From: Burkholderia sp. 9120
Lineage (GTDB): Bacteria > Pseudomonadota > Gammaproteobacteria > Burkholderiales > Burkholderiaceae
Length of the DNA stretch: 64,000 nucleotides
Assembly (NCBI RefSeq): GCF_000745015.1
Contig: NZ_JQNA01000002.1
Span: 5,952,001 to 6,016,000, forward strand
Reading direction: 5' to 3'
Shown: piece after piece, positions 18,469-27,225 of the stretch
How positions within the stretch are numbered: position 1 is the first letter of the stretch
How the letters are laid out: each line of letters starts with the position of its first letter
Notes under the pieces: generated by a model
What the model was told of the DNA's origin: nothing
The model's database searches: none
What the model saw: only the letters and a program-made list of their open reading frames with translations
Translations under genes and position numbers: made by a program

Positions 18469-18799
18469 CGTGATCTCCTCGACACTGCGGTGTCACGATC
18501 GTGCGGCGCCCCGTTGCGGAGCGGGTGCCCGAGACGATGGACGGCGGGTGCAAAACGGCGCAATTATGCTAGCGCGATTCTCGCACGTCGCGAGCCGTCG
18601 GAGGAAGTCGAGAGGCGCCTTAACGCCTGAAGCAGCGGGGTTTTTGCGTCCCGGCGCGGGCCGCCGGACGGCACACTTCGCAAGGATGAAAGAGAGGGAG
18701 GGTTGGCGGCAAATTGCCGGTAAAACGTACTTCAACAACACGCACGGGCAAGGCGATCTTCCCGACCGAATCCTTGCCCACCGCGTCGTGAAATCAGGC
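18469..18799. other. Intergenic stretch, 331 bases
   Basis: Between the kinase start and the PepSY gene stop, both on the minus strand. I see no gene. An inverted repeat (GGGCAAGG at 18746-18753, CCTTGCCC at 18772-18779, 18-base loop) lies downstream of the iron-uptake operon and may act as its weak terminator. The rest would hold the kinase promoter. Confidence 0.5.
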
Positions 18800-19522
18800 C
18801 TACAGCAGCCCCACACAAACCGCCGCGACGATCGATCCGAGCACCAGCACAGCGCCCACCGTCTTGCGTTTGTTCAGCTCGGTCCAGAGCAGCACGCCGG
18901 TCAGCGACAGCAGAATGATGCTGCCCGCCAGCGTATCGATCAGCAGTACCCAGCCGACGCTCAAGCCGACGCCCTTGTGCAGATTCGTCAGCATCGCGAG
19001 AAACGTGTTGTCGCTGCGCTTGACCGTTACGTAGCCGTTGCCGACCCAGTACTCGGCCGACGTATTTTCATGCGGCGACGCGAAATTGAGTTGCCAATGC
19101 TCCGGCTGCACGACGCTGCGATCGCCCCACGCGACCGGATGCGACGGCTCTTTCTGCACGCGTCCCGGCGTGCCGGTCAGCTTCAATTCGTGCTTCAGCC
19201 ATTTGCCCAACTCGCGCGGCGTTTCCGGCACAGGTTGCGGCAACGGCACTTGCATCGTCGACACTTGCGGCTCGCCGGTCGAGACCTTCAACGGCCCGCC
19301 GCGATGATTCAGCAAAAAGCCCGTGGTGCCGAACAGCAGCCCCAGCGCCGCGCCCCACAAACCGATCCAGCCGTGCACCTTGCGCAGCCATTTGACGAAG
19401 GTGGCGCGGCGCGAGCGCTGCTGCCGCGCCTTCAGTTCGCTGTCGCCGAGCCGCTGCGGCTCGCGCGCGGCGGGGTCGAGGCCCGTGGCCGGTTGAAGGT
19501 CGATTGCCTCGGGTACGCTCAC
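18800..19522 (-). CDS. PepSY-associated transmembrane protein
   Basis: A 240-residue inner-membrane protein of the PepSY-TM group found with iron-siderophore receptors. It has a basic cytoplasmic N-terminus, a first transmembrane helix in [20 protein letters not shown] (about residues 48-68), a periplasmic loop of about 100 residues, the [16 protein letters not shown] motif leading into a second helix, and a last helix at the C-terminus. Conserved His residues before helices 1 and 2 (KVHGW, LHKGVG) are typical and may bind haem or assist iron reduction. The GTG start overlaps the TGA of the upstream hydroxylase by four bases, showing translational coupling in one operon. Confidence 0.85.
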   Translation of the reverse strand: MSVPEAIDLQPATGLDPAAREPQRLGDSELKARQQRSRRATFVKWLRKVHGWIGLWGAALGLLFGTTGFLLNHRGGPLKVSTGEPQVSTMQVPLPQPVPETPRELGKWLKHELKLTGTPGRVQKEPSHPVAWGDRSVVQPEHWQLNFASPHENTSAEYWVGNGYVTVKRSDNTFLAMLTNLHKGVGLSVGWVLLIDTLAGSIILLSLTGVLLWTELNKRKTVGAVLVLGSIVAAVCVGLL

Positions 19523-20202
19523 GTTTCGCTCCAGGTACGCAACAGGTTGTGATAACAGCCGACGAGGCTGCGGCGCGCGGCATCGTCGGCATGGGTGGCA
19601 TTGAGACGTTGAATCGCGGTGTCCATGTCGAACAGCAGCGCGCGCTGCGTGTCGCTGCGCACGAGGCTTTGCACCCAGAAGAAACTGGCGAGCCGCGCGC
19701 CACGCGTGACCGGCGTCACCTGATGCAGACTCGTGGCCGGATAAACGATCATGTCGCCGGCCGGCAGCTTCACCTGCTGCACGCCGTAGGTGTCTTCGAT
19801 CACCAGTTCGCCGCCGTCGTATTCATCGGGCTCGGAAATGAACAGCGTCACCGAGACGTCGGTGCGCAGCTTCACGCCGTTGGGCAACACGCGCACCGCG
19901 CCGTCGACGTGACTGCCGAACGTCATGCCGCTCTCGTAACGATTGAAGAGCGGCGGGTACGCCTGGTTCGGCAGCACCGCGCTGATAAACAGCGGGTGCC
20001 GTTCGACCGCCGCGAGAATCACGTCGCCGAGTTCGCGCGCCAGCGGCGTGTGCTCCGCGATCTGCTGGTTGCGCTTGACCGGCGCGCCCTGATAGCCGGC
20101 GGTCGCGCGACCGTCGACCCAGGCGTCGCCAGCCTGATCGAGCCGCTCGCGCACGAAGCGCAATTGCTCGGCGTTCAGTACATTCGGAATCTGCAGCAAC
20201 AT
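19519..20202 (-). CDS. piuC: Fe(II)/2-oxoglutarate PKHD-type hydroxylase, PiuC-like
   Basis: A 227-residue Fe(II)- and 2-oxoglutarate-dependent dioxygenase of the PKHD/PiuC (YbiX) family. The iron ligands are visible: His and Asp in GSHVDGAV and the distal His in SLHQVTPV, with the oxoglutarate Arg in RGARLASF. In other proteobacteria PiuC is iron-regulated and sits with the catecholate receptor PiuA/Fiu, as here; its substrate is not firmly established. The ATG at 20202 follows an AAGGA site. It lies between the TonB receptor and the PepSY gene; a perfect hairpin separates it from the receptor gene. Confidence 0.92.
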   Translation of the reverse strand: MLLQIPNVLNAEQLRFVRERLDQAGDAWVDGRATAGYQGAPVKRNQQIAEHTPLARELGDVILAAVERHPLFISAVLPNQAYPPLFNRYESGMTFGSHVDGAVRVLPNGVKLRTDVSVTLFISEPDEYDGGELVIEDTYGVQQVKLPAGDMIVYPATSLHQVTPVTRGARLASFFWVQSLVRSDTQRALLFDMDTAIQRLNATHADDAARRSLVGCYHNLLRTWSET

Positions 20203-20220
20203 AAGTGTTTCCTTGGCGTG

Positions 20221-20252
20221 GGCTTGCCGTTTTCGACCGAAAACGGCAAGCC
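20221..20252 (-). promoter_or_regulatory. Perfect 14-bp stem-loop between receptor and piuC
   Basis: GGCTTGCCGTTTTC (20221-20234) pairs perfectly with GAAAACGGCAAGCC (20239-20252) around a four-base loop. It lies 22 bases after the TonB receptor stop and ends 18 bases before the piuC start. No U-run follows on the minus strand, so it is more likely an mRNA-stability or partial-termination element that lowers expression of the downstream genes. Confidence 0.7.
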
Positions 20253-20274
20253 TAACGCAACCGTTCGGCTTACA

Positions 20275-22479
20275 TCAGAAGCGGTAGTCGAACGTGGCCA
20301 GCAGCGTGCGTCCAATACCCGGCACGGAGCGGCCGCCGTCCGATTGAATCAGACCGTCGTAGTACTGCTTGTTGGTCAGGTTCAGCAGGTTCAGGCGCAC
20401 GTCGTATTTCTTCGCATGGTAAGCGGCGGTTGCATCCCAGCGCGTGTAGCCCGGCACCTGAACATAGTTCGTGTTCGACGCATAGCGCGGCGACATATAC
20501 GTCGGGCCACCGCCAATTTCCCAATGCGGCGTGATCGCGTAGGTGGTCCAGAGCGTCAGCGTGTTGCGCGGCGTATTGGCCGGCGTGTGCCCTTGCGTCC
20601 CGTCGAGCGCCTTCAGGACCACGGCGTCCATGTACGTATAGCCGCCGAAGATCTGCCACTTGTCGGTGATGTGACCGGTGACGCCGGCCTGGAAACCGTC
20701 TACGCGAATATCGCCGTCGAGTTCGTATTCGGTCGGCGAAACCTGGGTGCGGGCGTTGGTCATTTCCTCGCGGAAGAACGCCGAATTCACCGACAGATTG
20801 CCGCCGAGCAGATCCCACTTGCCGCCCACTTCATACGACTTGGTCGACTCCGGCGCCAGATTCTGCGTGAGGTTGGTGACAGTCAACGCTTCGAGCGACG
20901 GGTCGAACGACGTGCCGTACGACACGTAGTACGACTGCCAGTCGGTCGGCTGATAAATCACGCCGGCGCGAACGCTGGTGAAGAAGTTGGTTTGACTCGC
21001 GTAAGCCGGCAGACTGATCGAGTTGTGGATCTGCGCCTGGAAGCGATCCCAACGCAAACCGCCAATCACCTTCCAGTGCTGACCGAGCGAAATGGTGTCG
21101 TTCACATAGCCGGCAATTTCATTCGAGCCGGAATTCGCGTAGTTGCCGACCGTCGTGGTGACACCCGCCGGCGAGGACAGATACGCCGGGTTCAGCATCG
21201 TCACGACCGGCAGGTTGTTACGCGTGTAGGCCTGATTCGAGTAGCTGTCGTGGCCGAGTTCGACGCCCGCGATCAGGTCGTGCTTGATCGGGCCGGTGTC
21301 GAATTTGTATTCGACCGTGGTGTCGTTGTACAGCGAGTGGTTCTCGATCACGCGGTCGTGGCTTTGCAACTTGATGAACAGTTGCGACGGCGACAAGCTC
21401 GTGAAATTGCCGTTGACCAGCGCGGTGCTGCTGGAAAGCGGACCCGTCAGCACCGATTGCGGCGCGGTTTCGCGCGCGTCGGTCAGGGAATGCGAGAACT
21501 GCGTCTGGTTGGTCAGCGTGAGCGCGTCGGAGAACTTGTGCTTGATCGCGGCGGTGAACGTCTGCACGTCCTGGATCGTGCGGTCGGTGGTCAGGCCGTA
21601 GAACGTGTTCTTCGGCACCGGCGACGGACGGCCGTTCAACGCTTGCACGCCGTAGTCGGGCATATCGTAGTTGTGCTGGATCAGCGCGGACAGCGTCACT
21701 TCGGTCGGCGTGCCGATCCCGAAACGCACCTCCGGCGCGATGCCGTAGTCCTTGTTCTTCATCTCGTCGCGCGTCGAGCCGAGGCTCTGGCCGAACGCGT
21801 TCAGGCGAATCGCCGCGGTGTCGGTCAGCTTATGGTTCACGTCGACGGTGCTGCGATAGCGGTCGTCGGTGCCGATCATTCCCGTGACTTCCGCCGAATC
21901 CTTCAGGTTCGCCTTCTTGCTGACCTGGTTGATCACGCCGCCCGTGGAGCCGCGGCCGAACAACATCGACGACGGACCGTACAGCACTTCGAGTTCTTCG
22001 AGGTCGAAGGTGTCGCGATAGTACTGGTTGCGATCGCGGAAGCCGTCGAGATAGATATCGTTCTGCGCGGTGAAGCCGCGCAGGTTGATGTTGTTGCCGA
22101 TCTGGCCGCCTTCGGCGCCGCCGATCGTCACGCCCGGCGCATTGCGCAGCGCGTCCTGGAACGACGTGGCGCCTTGCGAAGCGAGCAAGTCTTTATTGAT
22201 GACGGCAACCGTCTGCGGAATGTCGCGCAACGCGGTGGGCGTCTTCGCGCCGACATTCGATTTTTCCGCCTGGAAGTCCTGTTGTTCAGCCTGCGCCGCG
22301 ACGCCGATGGTCGGCAGCGTGCCGCTGTCGGTGGCGGCAGTGGCGGCGCTCGCGTTTGCGGCTTTGCCGGTCGACGGCTGCGTCGTGGCTTGCGCGGCAG
22401 TCTGCGCGACGGCCGGGGTCGCGAAAGGAATGGCAAAGGCTAGCGCTAACGCGGTCGCAAGCGGCGTGTGGTTGAACAT
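20275..22479 (-). CDS. TonB-dependent siderophore receptor, Fiu/PiuA-like
   Basis: A 734-residue outer-membrane receptor. A Sec signal peptide ends at about residue 25 (AVAQ). After a low-complexity Ala/Thr linker, the plug domain covers about 75-195 (LRDIPQTVAVINKDLL, then NINLRGFTAQNDIYLDG, and VLYGPSSMLFGRGSTGG), followed by a 22-strand barrel ending in the required aromatic residue (TFDYRF). It would import ferric catecholate-type siderophores using TonB energy. A Fur box lies about 130 bases upstream, and the operon continues with piuC and the PepSY gene, the arrangement of the Pseudomonas piu locus. Specific ligand unknown. Confidence 0.93.
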   Translation of the reverse strand: MFNHTPLATALALAFAIPFATPAVAQTAAQATTQPSTGKAANASAATAATDSGTLPTIGVAAQAEQQDFQAEKSNVGAKTPTALRDIPQTVAVINKDLLASQGATSFQDALRNAPGVTIGGAEGGQIGNNINLRGFTAQNDIYLDGFRDRNQYYRDTFDLEELEVLYGPSSMLFGRGSTGGVINQVSKKANLKDSAEVTGMIGTDDRYRSTVDVNHKLTDTAAIRLNAFGQSLGSTRDEMKNKDYGIAPEVRFGIGTPTEVTLSALIQHNYDMPDYGVQALNGRPSPVPKNTFYGLTTDRTIQDVQTFTAAIKHKFSDALTLTNQTQFSHSLTDARETAPQSVLTGPLSSSTALVNGNFTSLSPSQLFIKLQSHDRVIENHSLYNDTTVEYKFDTGPIKHDLIAGVELGHDSYSNQAYTRNNLPVVTMLNPAYLSSPAGVTTTVGNYANSGSNEIAGYVNDTISLGQHWKVIGGLRWDRFQAQIHNSISLPAYASQTNFFTSVRAGVIYQPTDWQSYYVSYGTSFDPSLEALTVTNLTQNLAPESTKSYEVGGKWDLLGGNLSVNSAFFREEMTNARTQVSPTEYELDGDIRVDGFQAGVTGHITDKWQIFGGYTYMDAVVLKALDGTQGHTPANTPRNTLTLWTTYAITPHWEIGGGPTYMSPRYASNTNYVQVPGYTRWDATAAYHAKKYDVRLNLLNLTNKQYYDGLIQSDGGRSVPGIGRTLLATFDYRF

Positions 22480-22933
22480 GGAAATCCCGTCGGAGGTGCA
22501 CTTGCCGGATTCGCATGTCTTCGCATGCGATCAATGACAAAGCTGCATTTGGCTGGCTGCCGGTCTCCTGAGTGACGCAGAGACGACGGGATGGCTGGCT
22601 GATGGTTAAATGAGAATCGATATCATTCCATACGCATAAATTTGCATCAACGTCGGCGTCTCTTACTTCGTGTAATCAGTTTATTTCGGCACGTTACGAA
22701 CGTAGGGATAACGTAATTTTCAATGTTGCAGAGAGTTTGTTTTATTACTGATTTGTAAACGTTAGACAAGGCGGGAGTAAAGCTGATCAATGCGAGTGAA
22801 AGGCATTCGGCATAAGCCAGCTTTCAAATAGACAACAATTCGCCAGCCCGACCGCCGACACGAAATCACGACACGGTTTATCCTTTTTGCAACACCGTCT
22901 GTCCTCACTGTTCCGTTCACTTCGGAGTTGACC
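22480..22933. other. Divergent intergenic region, 454 bases
   Basis: No gene. It holds the promoter and Fur box of the iron-uptake operon (minus strand) and the promoter of the aldo/keto reductase (plus strand). Bases 22620-22790 are unusually AT-rich for this genome. Confidence 0.6.
22609..22627 (-). promoter_or_regulatory. Fur box
   Basis: The 19-base sequence AATGAGAATCGATATCATT matches the Fur consensus (GATAATGATAATCATTATC) at most positions, including the TGAGAAT and ATCATT halves. It lies about 130 bases upstream of the TonB receptor start in an AT-rich promoter region. It predicts repression by Fur with iron. Confidence 0.85.
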
Positions 22934-23929
22934 ATGCAATACCGCCAATTCGGCCGCACAGGGCTGAACGTGTCGCGACTTTGTCTCGGCACGATGACCT
23001 TCGGCCTGCAGACTGAAGAAGAGGCCTCGCAGCGCATTCTCGACACGGCCGCGGAGGCCGGCGTGAACTTCATCGATACGGCCAACGTGTATCCGCTCGG
23101 TGGCGGCGAGGGTCTGGCCGGACGCACGGAGGAAATCGTCGGGCGCTGGCTGAAGGGCAAGCGCGACCGCTTCATTCTTGCGACGAAAGCCGTCGGCAAG
23201 ATGGGGCCCTCGGCGTGGGATCAAGGCGCATCGCGCAAACATCTGCTGGATGCGATCGACGCGTCGCTGCGCCGCCTCGGCACCGACTACGTGGACCTCT
23301 ATCAGCTCCATTCCGACGACGCAAACACGCCGCTCGACGAAACGCTCGAAGCGCTAGACGTGATCGTGCGATCCGGCAAAGCGCGTTATGTCGGTGTGTC
23401 GAATTTCCTCGCGTACCGGCTGGCGCGCGCGTTGGGCCGCGCCGACGTGTTGCGCGTGGCGCGTTTCGTTTCGGTGCAGCCGCGGTACAACCTGCTATTC
23501 CGCCAGATCGAGCGGGAGTTGCTGCCGCTGGCCGCCGAAGAGCATCTCGCCGTGATGCCGTATAACCCGCTCGCGGGCGGCTTGCTGACCGGCAAGCACA
23601 AGCTGGAAGCCACGCCGACCACGGGGCGCTTCACCGAGACCGTCGGCAAGGCCGGCGCGATGTATCAGGCGCGTTACTGGCATCAGCGCGAGTTCGACAC
23701 GATCGAGCGCTTGCAGGCGATCGTGGCGCCGACCGGCGAATCATTGACGCGTGTTTCGTTGGCGTGGGTGTTGGCGAATCCGCAGATCACGTCGGCGATT
23801 ATCGGCGCGAGCCGTGCGGAGCAATTGAGCGACACGCTCGCGGCTTCGGAGCTGGTGCTCGACGCTCAGATCAAAACGCAGCTCGACGAGGCGAGCGTGG
23901 AATACCGTTGGGGCGATGCGGCCCGCTAG
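22934..23929 (+). CDS. Aldo/keto reductase
   Basis: A 331-residue NADPH-dependent oxidoreductase of the aldo/keto reductase superfamily. The catalytic tetrad is Asp48, Tyr53, Lys85 and His126 (FIDTANVY, ATKAVG, YQLHSDD). The C-terminal part has the cofactor-binding IIGASRAEQLSDTL motif. The N-terminal QYRQFGRTGLNVSRLCLGTM is typical of the YajO/Tas-like branch. It reduces aldehydes or ketones in the cytoplasm; the substrate is unknown. The ATG at 22934 with a CGGAG site upstream is preferred to an in-frame TTG six bases earlier. It stands alone, divergent from the iron operon. Confidence 0.93.
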   Translation: MQYRQFGRTGLNVSRLCLGTMTFGLQTEEEASQRILDTAAEAGVNFIDTANVYPLGGGEGLAGRTEEIVGRWLKGKRDRFILATKAVGKMGPSAWDQGASRKHLLDAIDASLRRLGTDYVDLYQLHSDDANTPLDETLEALDVIVRSGKARYVGVSNFLAYRLARALGRADVLRVARFVSVQPRYNLLFRQIERELLPLAAEEHLAVMPYNPLAGGLLTGKHKLEATPTTGRFTETVGKAGAMYQARYWHQREFDTIERLQAIVAPTGESLTRVSLAWVLANPQITSAIIGASRAEQLSDTLAASELVLDAQIKTQLDEASVEYRWGDAAR

Positions 23930-23944
23930 GCGCCGCGATTTGAT

Positions 23945-24514
23945 TTATCGCCCGTAGCGCAGCACGGTGCTCGACGCGGCGAGCACATGATCCTTCATGG
24001 CCGCGAGCAACGCGTCGCGCGTCAGCCCGGCGGGCAACGCGTCAGGCGCCAGATCGAGCGCGTAGACCTGCGCGACGTAGTGATGCGGCACCTCGCCGAC
24101 GGGCGGACACGGACCGTAATACCCCGGGCCGCCCGTGCGATTCGTTCCGGAGACGCTGCCGGGTGGCGAACTGCCGCCGACGCCGAGCGATGTGGTCGAA
24201 GCCGCGACGCCATACACGATCCAATGCACGATGCCCAGGCCCTTCGCGCCGTCCGGATCGAAGATCGTCACCGCGTAGCTCTTCGTGCCCGCAGGGGCAT
24301 TGCGCCATTGCAGCGCCGGCGACACGTTGCCGCCGCCGCAATTGTTCGCGCTCGCGGCGTGGCTCGAATCCAGCGTGCCGCCGTCGGCCAGACCCGGCGA
24401 CGAAACCGCGAACGCTTCGGCCGCGCGGCCATGCGTTGCTGCAAGCGCTAAGGCCGCGCACACGCCCACGGAAAGCAGACGTCGTGCGAGGTCAAAGTGG
24501 CCGTTGCGGATCAT
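23945..24514 (-). CDS. Exported YbhB/YbcL-family (PEBP-like) protein
   Basis: A 189-residue protein of the phosphatidylethanolamine-binding (Raf kinase inhibitor-like) family. A Sec signal peptide covers residues 1-32 (ending GRAA). The fold signatures are present: CGGGNVSPALQWRNAPAGTK, VTIFDPDG, GIVHWIVYGV, and YYGPCPPVGEVPHHYVAQVY near the ligand pocket. Bacterial members are periplasmic or cytoplasmic proteins of unclear role. It converges on the aldo/keto reductase with a 15-base gap and lies just after the ppgK-like gene on the same strand, with a 38-base gap. Confidence 0.9.
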   Translation of the reverse strand: MIRNGHFDLARRLLSVGVCAALALAATHGRAAEAFAVSSPGLADGGTLDSSHAASANNCGGGNVSPALQWRNAPAGTKSYAVTIFDPDGAKGLGIVHWIVYGVAASTTSLGVGGSSPPGSVSGTNRTGGPGYYGPCPPVGEVPHHYVAQVYALDLAPDALPAGLTRDALLAAMKDHVLAASSTVLRYGR

Positions 24515-24552
24515 CGTGAATTCCCCTTTTTTATGCGGTCACGGCTTCAAGG

Positions 24553-25371
24553 TCATTTGAATCGGCCCGTCCGGGCCGTCGCTTCCGGCAATTGCCGCGT
24601 CTCGCGGAACGACTTCGGGTGCCACAGGCGTGCGCCGCCTTCGATACCCGCGTCGTTCGAAACGGTCGCCACGTTGGCCGGCAAATCGAACGTGAGGCGT
24701 GCCGCGTTGCCGCCGCCGATCCACAGCTTGTCGTAGTTCACGAGCGCGCTGAGAATCCCGATCACCTTCTTAACGCGCCGGTTCCACGTTTTATTCCCGA
24801 TCTTGTCGCGCGCGGCGTCGCCGATGTATTCGTCGTACGCGACGCCTTTCTTGCTGACCGGGTGGTGGGCCAGTTCGAGATGCGGCATCAACTCGCCGTC
24901 GCGGAACATGGCCGTGCCCGCGCCCGTGCCGAGCGTCAGCACGAATTCGAGGCCGTGCCCTTCGATCGCGGCGAAGCCCTGCATCTCGGCGTCGTTGATC
25001 ATGCGCACCGGCAAACCGCCCAAACGCTGCGCCAACGAATCCGCGAGCGGAATGTCGTGCCAACCCTCCACGCCGAAATGCGGCGCGGTCAGGATGCGGT
25101 TGTTGCGCACCACGCCGGGAAAGCCGATCGACATCAACGTAGGCGGTTCCTGTTCGATCAGCGGACCGGCGAGCTTCGCCAATGCATCCACCAGTTGATC
25201 CGGCGTACACGGATGCGGCGTCGCGACCCGCACGCGTTCGGTTTTCATCTGACCGTCGGCGTCGATGATCGCGGCCTTCAGACCGGTGCCGCCGACATCG
25301 ATCGCCAGAATCCGCTCAGTGCTGCTCGTCACCTTCGTCTTACGCGTTGCCACGGTTTTGCGTGTTGCCAC
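24553..25371 (-). CDS. ppgK: Polyphosphate-glucose phosphotransferase-type ROK kinase
   Basis: A 272-residue cytoplasmic sugar kinase of the ROK family. The ATP/polyphosphate phosphate loop is DVGGTGLKAA, the catalytic Asp is in MINDAEMQGFAA, and LTLGTGAGTAMF is the second glycine loop. The C-terminal GNKTWNRRVKKVIGIL segment followed by NYDKLWIGGGNA is characteristic of polyphosphate glucokinases, so I infer that polyphosphate (with or without ATP) phosphorylates glucose. The GTG start at 25371 has a GGGGGA site; a near-repeat of the first six codons (ATRKT twice) gives a second GTG at 25353. It is the last gene of the sugar operon, 35 bases after zwf. Confidence 0.85.
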   Translation of the reverse strand: MATRKTVATRKTKVTSSTERILAIDVGGTGLKAAIIDADGQMKTERVRVATPHPCTPDQLVDALAKLAGPLIEQEPPTLMSIGFPGVVRNNRILTAPHFGVEGWHDIPLADSLAQRLGGLPVRMINDAEMQGFAAIEGHGLEFVLTLGTGAGTAMFRDGELMPHLELAHHPVSKKGVAYDEYIGDAARDKIGNKTWNRRVKKVIGILSALVNYDKLWIGGGNAARLTFDLPANVATVSNDAGIEGGARLWHPKSFRETRQLPEATARTGRFK

Positions 25372-25406
25372 GGTGTCCCCCGATTATGTTGATGCGCGTG
25401 ATGGAA

Positions 25407-27029
25407 TCACTTCTTTTCGACTGGAGCCTGTTTCAATGGCCGCCATGCGTGGCCGTCGCGCGCGAGCAGCGCGTCCGCTTCCGCCGGTCCTTCGCTGCCG
25501 GACGCATAGCCATGCACCGGCATCGCGCCGCCGTCTTTCGGATGCAGCACGTCCTCTACCGCGGCCCAGCTGGTTTCGATGCTGTCGGCGCGCTGGAACA
25601 GCGTCTCGTCGCCGAGCATGCAGTCATAGAGCAAGGTCTCGTAGCCGACGTTCGCGCGCTCGGTGAAGAAGTCCGCATAGTCGAACGACGACTGCACCGC
25701 GCCCACCTGCATGATCGGTCCCGGCGTCTTGACGTTGAAGTCGAAGCTCGTGCCGTGCGCCGGATCGATACGCAAGGTCAGCACGTTCGGTGTGAGCGCG
25801 TCGACGGGCGTGTCGCGGAACAACCGGAACGGCACCGGCTTCAGTTGCACCGAGATTTCCGTGCGCCGCGCGGCCAGCCGCTTGCCGGTGCGCAGATAGA
25901 ACGGCACGCCGGCCCAGCGCCAGTTCTCGACGAACACACGCGCGGCCGCGTAGGTTTCCGTCGTGCTGTCGGGCGCCACGTCCGGTTCCTCGCGATAGCC
26001 GACACCCGGGGGACCTTTTTCGTATTGACCGAACACGACGTCGTCGGCGGTCAGCGGCTGGATCGCATGCATGATGTCGGCCTTCTTGTCGCGCACGGCT
26101 TCGGCGTCGAACGAATTGGGCGGTTCCATCGAGACCATGCCGAGCAACTGGAACAGGTGGTTCGGCAGCATGTCGCGGAACGCGCCGGTCTGCTCGTAGA
26201 ACTTGCCGCGCCCTTCCACGCCGATCGTTTCCGCCGCCGTGATCTGCACGCTGTCGATGTATTCGCGCCGCCAGATCGGTTCGAACAGCGCATTCGCGAA
26301 GCGCACCGCGAGAATGCTCTGCACGGTGTCTTTACCGAGAAAGTGATCGATGCGGTACACCTGCGATTCGTCCGCGTACGAAAGGATGTGCGCGTTCAGA
26401 TCGCGCGCCGACGCGAGATCGGTGCCGAACGGTTTTTCCACGACGATGCGGCGGAAAAATCCGCCTTCGCCCTCGCCTTCTTTCAGCAGACTCGCTTTGC
26501 CGAGGCGTTCGACAATCGGTTTGAAGAAACGCGAGGTGACGGCGAGATAGAAAATCACGTTGCCGCCCTGCGCCTGATCGAGCTTCTGCTTCAGCTTCGT
26601 GAACACGTCGTCGGTTTCGAATTCGCCGGCCATATATTCGAGGCGTTGCCCGACCCAGTCCCACGCTTTGTCGTCGAGCTTGCCGGCGTGGAAGGTGCTG
26701 GCTTTGTCGGCGGCGAACTGTTCGAGCGACTTGTGCAGATCGTCGCGCCAGGCGCTCGTCTCGCGCTCGCCGTGATTCACGCCGACGATTTTCATGCCGT
26801 CGTCGAGCAGGCCATCCACGGCGAGGTTGTAGAGCGCCGGCATCAGCAGCCGCTTGGTCAGGTCGCCGCCGGCGCCGAAGATCACCAGCGTGCAAGGCGG
26901 TGCGGGCCGCTTGCCGGCCGGCGACGCGGGTACGGACGGCGCGTCGTGCGGACTCACGCTGACTTTGCAGCTCGGTTCGGCAGCGGTGGCGGGGGGATTG
27001 GAAGCGGGAGTATTCGGTGTAGTCGACAT
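25407..27029 (-). CDS. zwf: Glucose-6-phosphate 1-dehydrogenase
   Basis: A 540-residue enzyme that oxidises glucose 6-phosphate to 6-phosphogluconolactone with NADP+, the entry step of the pentose phosphate and Entner-Doudoroff routes. The NADP loop is FGAGGDLTKRLL, and the active-site motif RIDHFLGK is intact, followed by conserved GRGKFYEQTGAFRDM. An Ala/Pro-rich extension of about 40 residues precedes the nucleotide fold. The start may be ATG 27029 (chosen) or the in-frame GTG nine bases earlier. It sits between the GH63 and ppgK-like genes, so glucose released by debranching could be phosphorylated and oxidised within one operon. Confidence 0.95.
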   Translation of the reverse strand: MSTTPNTPASNPPATAAEPSCKVSVSPHDAPSVPASPAGKRPAPPCTLVIFGAGGDLTKRLLMPALYNLAVDGLLDDGMKIVGVNHGERETSAWRDDLHKSLEQFAADKASTFHAGKLDDKAWDWVGQRLEYMAGEFETDDVFTKLKQKLDQAQGGNVIFYLAVTSRFFKPIVERLGKASLLKEGEGEGGFFRRIVVEKPFGTDLASARDLNAHILSYADESQVYRIDHFLGKDTVQSILAVRFANALFEPIWRREYIDSVQITAAETIGVEGRGKFYEQTGAFRDMLPNHLFQLLGMVSMEPPNSFDAEAVRDKKADIMHAIQPLTADDVVFGQYEKGPPGVGYREEPDVAPDSTTETYAAARVFVENWRWAGVPFYLRTGKRLAARRTEISVQLKPVPFRLFRDTPVDALTPNVLTLRIDPAHGTSFDFNVKTPGPIMQVGAVQSSFDYADFFTERANVGYETLLYDCMLGDETLFQRADSIETSWAAVEDVLHPKDGGAMPVHGYASGSEGPAEADALLARDGHAWRPLKQAPVEKK

Positions 27030-27225
27030 GGGATTCACTCAGGAAGCCAATGGAACGGACGTGGCGGTACATGAAAGACCACGCTTGAAGCCACACAGTT
27101 CAAAAACGACTCCACAATCGGGCTCGCACGCTGGCGTGTAGGGTTTATGTAACCTGCACGCCGGGCGTCGCGGCCCACGGCTTGCTACGTTGCGACTCTT
27201 GCTAGTGCGCGGTTTGCTCGGCTCG

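Noticed and set aside
19504..22443. A 979-codon plus-strand open frame opposite the TonB receptor and PiuC genes
   Set aside because: Composition is dominated by Arg, Val, Gln and His and no domain is visible; the opposite strand has clear TonB-plug and PKHD signatures.
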